From: Baffinella frigidus
Lineage: Eukaryota > Cryptophyceae > Cryptomonadales > Baffinellaceae
Assembly: GCA_026770585.1 (NCBI GenBank)
Contig: MU647397.1
Location: 51,100-70,519, forward strand
Direction of reading: 5' to 3'
Length of the DNA stretch: 19,420 nucleotides
The position numbers and the translations under genes were made by a program. Positions 15,237 to 19,420 of the stretch are shown in pieces (positions within the stretch are counted from its first letter, which is position 1; each line of letters begins with the position of its first letter). Below the pieces are notes generated by a model, which saw only the letters and a program-made list of their open reading frames with translations, was not told the DNA's origin and ran no database searches.

Positions 15237-18200
15237 GTAGGCGCCCGCCACCTGGCCCCACCCTCTCGATTCTCCCCAGCAAATATGCATCAAGACAGAA
15301 TGCTGCGAATTGTGTGTACTACGACACCCTCAGCTCACTGCCAACATCACCATGCCGCAGAGACAGCACACTGAAGGAAAACGGCAGCAGGTTCTCCGGG
15401 CAGAGGGGTCCCCTCTCGATAGTCTTTCACCGTAGATACGATCGGGTTAGCCACGTTGTCCGCCTGCCAGCGACCCAGCCTGAGTCGCACACGCCAATTT
15501 GGATCCATCTGGCACGCCACCCCTCAACCAATCACTCCGAGCGCCGGAAGCGTGCGGTGTCGGAGCGGTCTCTCAACTCTTTCTCCCAACTTGGTCCCTC
15601 AACTTGGGTGCGCACCGCAGGTCAGTGCCTCTGCATCCCAACTCGATGCCGCGCATGGGCTGGGACGCGTTCATGTTATTCGTCACCATCTTCGCGCTCA
15701 TTGCCGACCCCATCTCTCTCGCTTTCAACCAGGTGACCCATCTCGCCTGCCTGCTTGCCACACGACATCGCTTGCTCCTGCGCAGGGGCGTTTCGATGGG
15801 GGTGGTATGCGCGTTGGTTGTGGCAGTAGCAGGCGCTGAGGTCCTCTCTGGATGGGGTGTGGTGGCAGACGGTGGAAGGTGCGCCGCTGAATTTTCTGGA
15901 CGGGGCCGACATCTGTGTCATCATCGTGTTCTCCATCGACATCACTCTCAACTTTCTCACTGGGTGCGTCTCCCCGCTGTCTTCTCGGGTTTCGGGAGGG
16001 CCAGGCCAACGCCTTGCCGGACCGCTTGGACTCTTGGCGGTGTTGAGGAATGGATGGTGGTTGAGAGGCGGGTGGGTGGGTAAAGCGACTGGGCGGGACA
16101 GGTTCATTGACACGAAGGAGCATCGGGTGATCATGCACTGGCGCCCGGTGGCCATCGAGTACCTCAAGTTCTGGTTCCTCATCGACCTGGTCTCGACGCT
16201 CCCTCCTGAGGTGTGGGCGAACAACGGCCAGGTGACGCGTCCCTAGACCCCCCCGCGCCAACCCCCACCCAGTCTCTCTCTTGTTTTGTCCCGCGACCAT
16301 TCCTCAACCGTGCAGTTTGGGTCCCGCTCGGTTTAGTCAAGAATCTTGGGCCTCTCCGAGGCCCCTTTCCGACCCCCTCGGTAAGACGTGGCTTGTCGGT
16401 TGTAAGTTCACCGCGGCTCCTCGACGCTAGCGCATCTGATCTGTTGATTGCGCCCTCGGAAGCACGTTCCTGCATGCGAGTGGCAATCAAACTCTTTGCA
16501 CTGATTCGTGCTCTCAGATTCAAGGGGGTTTCTAAGACCATCTTGTAATCCGCAGCACTGAACCTTGGCTCCGCGACAGTGGGGAGACACAACGGGAGGG
16601 CGCGGCTCGCGCGTCACCAAGATTCTGCGCTGCTTAAGGATCTCGCGCCTCGCGCGCAGCGTGCAGGTAACGCTCGTGTGTGGTGCCCTCTGCGGTGTGC
16701 AGCATTCAACGGCCCCAGAGTTGATCATTGGCGGGATGGCCAACATGCATTCGCCCGCGCGCCCACACTTCGTAACAGAGACGCTCGCTCGCGCTCTCTC
16801 TCGCACACACACACAGACGTACACACATGCCAGTCTTGCCGTGTAATCACCGTGGAGCGCCTGACACGGGTCGTGGTTCTCCACGGGCGCGCTACTGACC
16901 CCGTTTGGCACGGGCTCACGCTGACGCTGAAGGGATGCTCAGATGCTTCGCCTCAACTACGACTTGCAGATCAGCCACTTCGCCTCGAAAATCGGGGTGC
17001 GCCTTCCTCCTCCCGCCTCTCTCCTCGTGCCTCTCTTCCCCTGCTCCCCAACTCCGTCGTCTTGCCTTCCGCCCCCGCCGCCTCCCGAATGTCGCTGCCC
17101 GCTGCAAGTGTGGGGGTGTGAGCAGCTGGTTGCAGCATCGCACCGCACCGCACTGCACCGCATTGCTGCGCCCCCCTGGCGCAGCTCGCGCGCTCAAGGC
17201 TCACGGCTCACGGGGCCTACTGGGTGGGTGGTGGTGCGCAGGCGTGGTCCGCCATCTGTTTGCTCTTCCTCCACTGGGTGTCGTGTCTGACGTGTTTCGT
17301 GTGGACTGTGTCGGACTCGAGCTACCGCCAGATCGGTCTCGTGCCCGACCAGGACGCAGAGGTCTCCCTCCCTCCCTCTCTCCGAGCCTGTCCGCTACTC
17401 ACCCTGATCGCGAGCGCGGATTGCGCTGAGGTGCGTGTGACACCAGGGCGAACGAGCGCTCGACACTTCCTTGCCGCGGAACCCCCGCTGCTCGACGCAG
17501 CAGGGCGCGCTCAGTCCTCCAGCACCTCCAACGCCCCCCTTGTAGCCCATCCTGGCGTCAAATTGACAGCATATCGATGCGTCAAGTTGACAGCGGAGCG
17601 GTGGACGGCAGATGGTTAACGGCGGGAGCCCCGAGTGCAACCGCGACGCGTGGTGTTCGTTCCGCTTCTACATCCGTGGCCTCCGCACTGCATCTGCCCT
17701 CATGGGTGGCCACGGTCAGTTTGTGGTGACGCCCTCCTCCCTTGCACCCCCGCCTCCGTTGCGTCCCCCCCGGCCCCGCCTTCTCTTTCGCTCCCGCGAC
17801 ACCCTCTTCCTCTCTCCACACGATTCGACCCCATTTTCAGCACCTGACCCCTCACGGTCCCCGGCTTCAGGGGAACAGCATGCCAGAGGACACCGCGGTG
17901 TTTGTGTTCACCATGTTCGGCTCGGTCCTCTACGTGTCCTTCACCACCGTGTGCGCGTCGCTCATGATGGAGATGGACCAGGAGCGTGTCTTCTACTTTC
18001 TCCAGGTCCGTCCTACTCCCTGTCACTGCCGATTATGAGCCCTGATATCGCAGGTTCGCTTCCCGCATGGGCAAGGCCCACGCCCCGCGGCGGCAGGGGA
18101 GGGGTGCACACCTCTGCCAGCCTCCGATGCTCTCACTGGCCGGATTCACCCAGTCAGCTCCGCGATTGTGATGCACTCGTACCTTGACAGAGCCCCCCAG

Positions 18201-18814
18201 TTCCACCCGTTCGCAAAGGCACATTGGCACAACACAAGACGCACGGAGCGTTGGTGGAGGCCAGTGACGCTCACGGTGGACGGGCAGGTGGACCGGCTCA
18301 ACCACTACATGGGCAGGCTGCAGGTTCCCCTGGCAATCAGGCAAGTTCAGTCTCCTCTCGCCCCCGCCCTGCCTCACCTGCCTGCACCCCACCGTCCACT
18401 ATGTAATCTTGACTTTGCGAGCGTTTTTCGACTCTCCCTGCACCGCACCTGCGCTTCCCGCGGCCGTCCAATGTTCCAAAATATAATCAAACGCATAAGC
18501 CTGCAGTTTCAAGTTCTGGCAGTTGTCACATTTGGGGGAGGCTGGCCGTCCTGCCCCCTTGAATCGTTGTCTGGCCATGCTCTTGCCATGCAACGTAGCG
18601 TCCCTCCTTCCTGGGCGCGCGTGCGAACTTTTGCATGTTGACTTGTTTTTTGGGGGGGGGCAGGCGGCGTGCGCGCGAGTACATGGAAATGCAGTGGGCC
18701 AACCAGGGGGGGGACCAGAACGAGGACATCCTGCAGTACGTGTCTCGCTCCATCCGGCGCGACATCGCAATGCACACCGACGCCTCCCTGATCACCGGCG
18801 TCCCCTTCCTGAAG
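15178..18814 (+). CDS. Voltage-sensing CNG/HCN/EAG-superfamily channel, spliced core
   Basis: A six-transmembrane cation channel subunit of the plasma membrane or another membrane. Family members form tetramers with a voltage sensor (S1-S4), a pore (S5-P-S6) and a C-linker. Eleven exons (15178-15236, 15621-15732, 15869-15963, 16102-16231, 16580-16666, 16943-16996, 17242-17361, 17612-17725, 17871-18005, 18288-18340, 18664-18814) join to exactly 370 codons without a stop. Visible in order are pre-S1 LHPNS..., S1 WDAFMLFVTIF, S2 VFSIDITLNF, S3 FWFLIDLVSTLPPE, S4 with six basic residues every third position, S5 LLFLHWVSC, pore helix and MGGHG filter, S6 FTMFGSVLYVSF, and a C-linker with REYMEMQW. 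Introns are 72-384 bp, GT-AG except one GC-AG. Ion selectivity cannot be read from the filter. No closer subfamily assignment is safe. Confidence 0.88.
15621..15732 (+). CDS. Channel exon: S1
   Basis: Acceptor CACCGCAG and donor AACCAG|GTGACC. Encodes SVPLHPNSMPRMGWDAF and the S1 helix MLFVTIFALIADPISLAF. The pattern of a His-Pro-x-Ser segment, then W-D, then a hydrophobic helix ending in P...AF is typical at the start of S1 in EAG/HCN/CNG channels. Confidence 0.85.
15869..15963 (+). CDS. Channel exon: S2
   Basis: Acceptor GGTGGCAG and donor CTGG|GTGCGT (phase 2). Encodes FLDGADICVIIVFSIDITLN with the S2 acidic residue in FSIDITLNF, followed by LTG. The 138-bp intron after it is a multiple of three without a stop, so retention would add 46 codons in frame. 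Confidence 0.87.
16102..16231 (+). CDS. Channel exon: S2-S3 loop and S3
   Basis: Acceptor GGGACAG and donor GGCCAG|GTGACG (phase 0). Encodes FIDTKEHRVIMHWRPVAIEY then LKFWFLIDLVSTLPPEVWAN. The S3 aspartate in FLIDL and the LP-x-E ending are hallmarks of this superfamily. Confidence 0.92.
16580..16666 (+). CDS. Channel exon: S4 voltage sensor
   Basis: Acceptor GCGACAG and donor GTGCAG|GTAACG, phase 0 at both ends. Encodes WGDTTGGRGS then RVTKILRCLRISRLARSVQ, with R/K at every third residue six times (R, K, R, R, R, R). The upstream AG at 16555 would give an immediate in-frame stop, so 16579 is preferred. Confidence 0.92.
16943..16996 (+). CDS. Channel exon: S4-S5 linker
   Basis: Only 54 bp, acceptor GATGCTCAG and donor ATCGGG|GTGCGC, phase 0 at both ends. 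Encodes MLRLNYDLQISHFASKIG, fitting the amphipathic linker between S4 and S5. The GT at 16997 is the donor that keeps the frame into the S5 exon. Confidence 0.82.
17242..17361 (+). CDS. Channel exon: S5 and turret
   Basis: Acceptor GGTGCGCAG and donor GCAGAG|GTCTCC. Encodes AWSAICLLFLHWVSCLTCFV, with the HW pair typical of S5 in HCN/CNG channels. The extracellular WTVSDSSYRQIGLVPDQDAE turret follows. Confidence 0.9.
17612..17725 (+). CDS. Channel exon: pore helix and selectivity filter
   Basis: Acceptor GGACGGCAG and donor TTTGTG|GTGACG, phase 0 at both ends. Encodes a Cys-containing turret end, WCSFRFYIRGLRTASAL and then MGGHGQFV. The filter position carries Met-Gly-Gly-His-Gly. The alternative donor CACG|GTCAGT would break the frame to the S6 exon. 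The upstream intron has a weak pyrimidine tract, so the 5' edge is slightly less certain than the 3' edge. Confidence 0.85.
17871..18005 (+). CDS. Channel exon: S6 and start of C-linker
   Basis: Acceptor CGGCTTCAG and donor CTCCAG|GTCCGT, phase 0. Encodes GNSMPEDTAVFVFTMFGSVL then YVSFTTVCASLMMEMDQERV. The upstream AG at 17840 is also in frame and would insert ten residues (HLTPHGPRLQ) between filter and S6. The shorter form aligns better with family spacing. Confidence 0.9.
18288..18340 (+). CDS. Channel exon: C-linker, first part
   Basis: Acceptor GACGGGCAG and donor AATCAG|GCAAGT (GC donor). Encodes VDRLNHYMGRLQVPLAIR, matching the start of the C-linker in HCN/CNG/EAG channels (V..L..YM....P...R). 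Leaves in phase 2. Confidence 0.83.
18341..18663 (+). other. GC-AG intron in the channel gene
   Basis: The donor is CAG|GCAAGT, the usual consensus of GC-type introns, and the acceptor is GGGGGGGCAG. The neighbouring GT at 18345 would leave phase 0, but the downstream exon needs one base to complete a codon (phase 2). Only the GC donor gives LAIRRRAREYM in one frame. The 3' end is G-rich rather than pyrimidine-rich. Confidence 0.8.
18664..18814 (+). CDS. Channel exon: C-linker, second part
   Basis: Encodes RRAREYMEMQWANQGGDQN, then EDILQYVSRSIRRDIAMHTD and ASLITGVPFLK. This follows the C-linker helices (R..YYE..W....D...IL..L...LR.DI......L....P.F), which connect S6 to the cyclic-nucleotide-binding domain. 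Donor CTGAAG|GTCTTC, phase 0. Confidence 0.9.
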
Positions 18815-18886
18815 GTCTTCCCCCCCTCCTCCTCTCTCCACCAACTGCCCCACCCCGCCCCCCTCCCCCTCCCCCTCCCCATGCAG

Positions 18887-18918
18887 GGCACTTGGCAGAG
18901 GGCATGAGACCCTACCAG
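18887..18918 (+). pseudogene. Candidate next channel exon with frame conflict
   Basis: A 32-bp segment with a strong pyrimidine tract and acceptor CCATGCAG in front and donor TACCAG|GTAGGC behind. In the phase inherited from the C-linker exon it reads GTWQRA then TGA. Entered with one leftover base, it reads HLAEGMRPYQ, resembling the start of a cyclic-nucleotide-binding domain. Either the protein ends here, a base is missing in the sequence near these homopolymers, or the gene is frameshifted. Confidence 0.4.
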
Positions 18919-19420
18919 GTAGGCCCTGGGGCGCTCAAGGCTGCACCTGTGGTGAAGGTGTCTCCGTCGATGGTGTTTTTCCTGCGTGTTACTCGGGACA
19001 CTTCTCGTCTCGAGGGTAGTTTGGCACACGATATTAGACTTGGGTCGGCCCGGCGGGCTCCTACCAGAGACGCGGGGCGGGGCGTGGCTTCGGGCCTACG
19101 GTGGTCGTCTGATACGGTATGAATGATCCTGGCTTGGAGGAGGTGCCCGATGGAGGAGCCTCCTGGGACCTGGTCTGCCCTGGACCAGGAGTGCCGGGAG
19201 AAGTCGTTTCGGGCGCGCCTGGACCGTACCGTGCGCCCAGCTTTGCGTTGCGTTGGCTCTCACCACGGTTCCCCGCGTTTTGCGCCGGTTCGGCCCTGCC
19301 TTCTCCTCCTCCTCCACGCACACGACAGGCGCAGGAAACGGAAATCGTTGCGCGCGCCAGGCAAGACCTGATGTCGCAACAGTGCGAGGGGGGCTCAATG
19401 AGGAGCCCTTCCCTCCTCCA
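18919..19420 (+). other. Right edge, no channel domain recognised
   Basis: I could not recognise the beta-roll of a cyclic-nucleotide-binding domain (the PGE-x-I and Gly-rich phosphate-binding pattern) on the plus strand up to the edge. Open frames here (for example 19123-19371) show no motif. The gene may continue beyond the window after a longer intron. Confidence 0.4.

Noticed and set aside
15676-16300. Minus-strand frames of 182 and 191 codons.
   Set aside because: They lie opposite the S1-S3 exons, whose plus-strand identity is clear. They are shadows of GC-rich coding DNA.
16556-16579. Acceptor at 16555 for the S4 exon.
   Set aside because: It reads CAC TGA in the inherited phase. The next AG at 16579 keeps the frame.
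18341-18346. Canonical GT donor at 18345 for the C-linker intron.
   Set aside because: It leaves phase 0 while the downstream exon needs phase 2, and it adds a Gln that does not continue into the matching C-linker frame.
19090-19105. GCCTACGGTGGTC near the right edge resembles the MITE interior.
   Set aside because: Only about 13 bases match and no inverted ends or TA flanks are present.
19123-19230. Possible cyclic-nucleotide-binding beta-roll (LVCPGPGVPGEVV in one frame).
   Set aside because: The spacing and neighbouring residues do not follow the family pattern, and no splice path in frame was found.

Overview
The window looks like nuclear DNA of a microbial eukaryote, most likely an alga or another protist with a plant-type telomere repeat. 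Three observations support this. There are kilobases of TTTAGGG-type heptamers. A clear ion-channel gene is split into many short exons with GT-AG introns. The flanks hold eukaryote-style microsatellites, inverted-repeat elements and dispersed repeats. A prasinophyte green alga would fit, but the species assignment is a guess.

Layout, left to right. Bases 1-2400 are non-coding: a poly-G edge, GT/GA microsatellites, a 366-bp inverted-repeat element, foldback sequences and one copy of a 117-bp MITE-like element bounded by TA. Bases 2402-2562 are a short CCCTAAT (ATTAGGG) array. Bases 2556-4177 hold, on the minus strand, two tandem copies of an unrecognised gene with one hydrophobic segment. The right-hand copy is broken and carries a small inverted-repeat element. 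Bases 4818-5318 are an open frame ending in a zinc-knuckle-like Cys/His motif, probably a retroelement gag remnant. A homopurine tract and C-rich repeats follow.

Bases 6323-8244 and 9953-12677 are two large degenerate TTTAGGG arrays. They are separated by a 1.7-kb island that carries copies of a dispersed repeat, a 94-bp direct repeat and a second MITE copy. The arrays contain higher-order duplications whose periods are multiples of seven (154 bp; 245, 252 and 259 bp).

From about 13.7 kb to the right edge lies a plus-strand gene for a voltage-sensing channel of the CNG/HCN/EAG superfamily. Eleven exons (15178-18814) join into an uninterrupted 370-codon frame. They cover pre-S1, S1 to S6, the pore and the C-linker. 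The pore has an unusual MGGHG filter where TVGYG or CIGYG is usual. One intron must be read as GC-AG to keep the frame. The cyclic-nucleotide-binding domain is not visible: the next candidate exon stops in the inherited frame but reads like that domain in another frame.

The two most interesting points are the channel with its non-canonical filter and odd 3' end, and the tandem gene pair of unknown function beside the telomere-like arrays. Splicing was done by eye from frame continuity and splice motifs, without transcripts.
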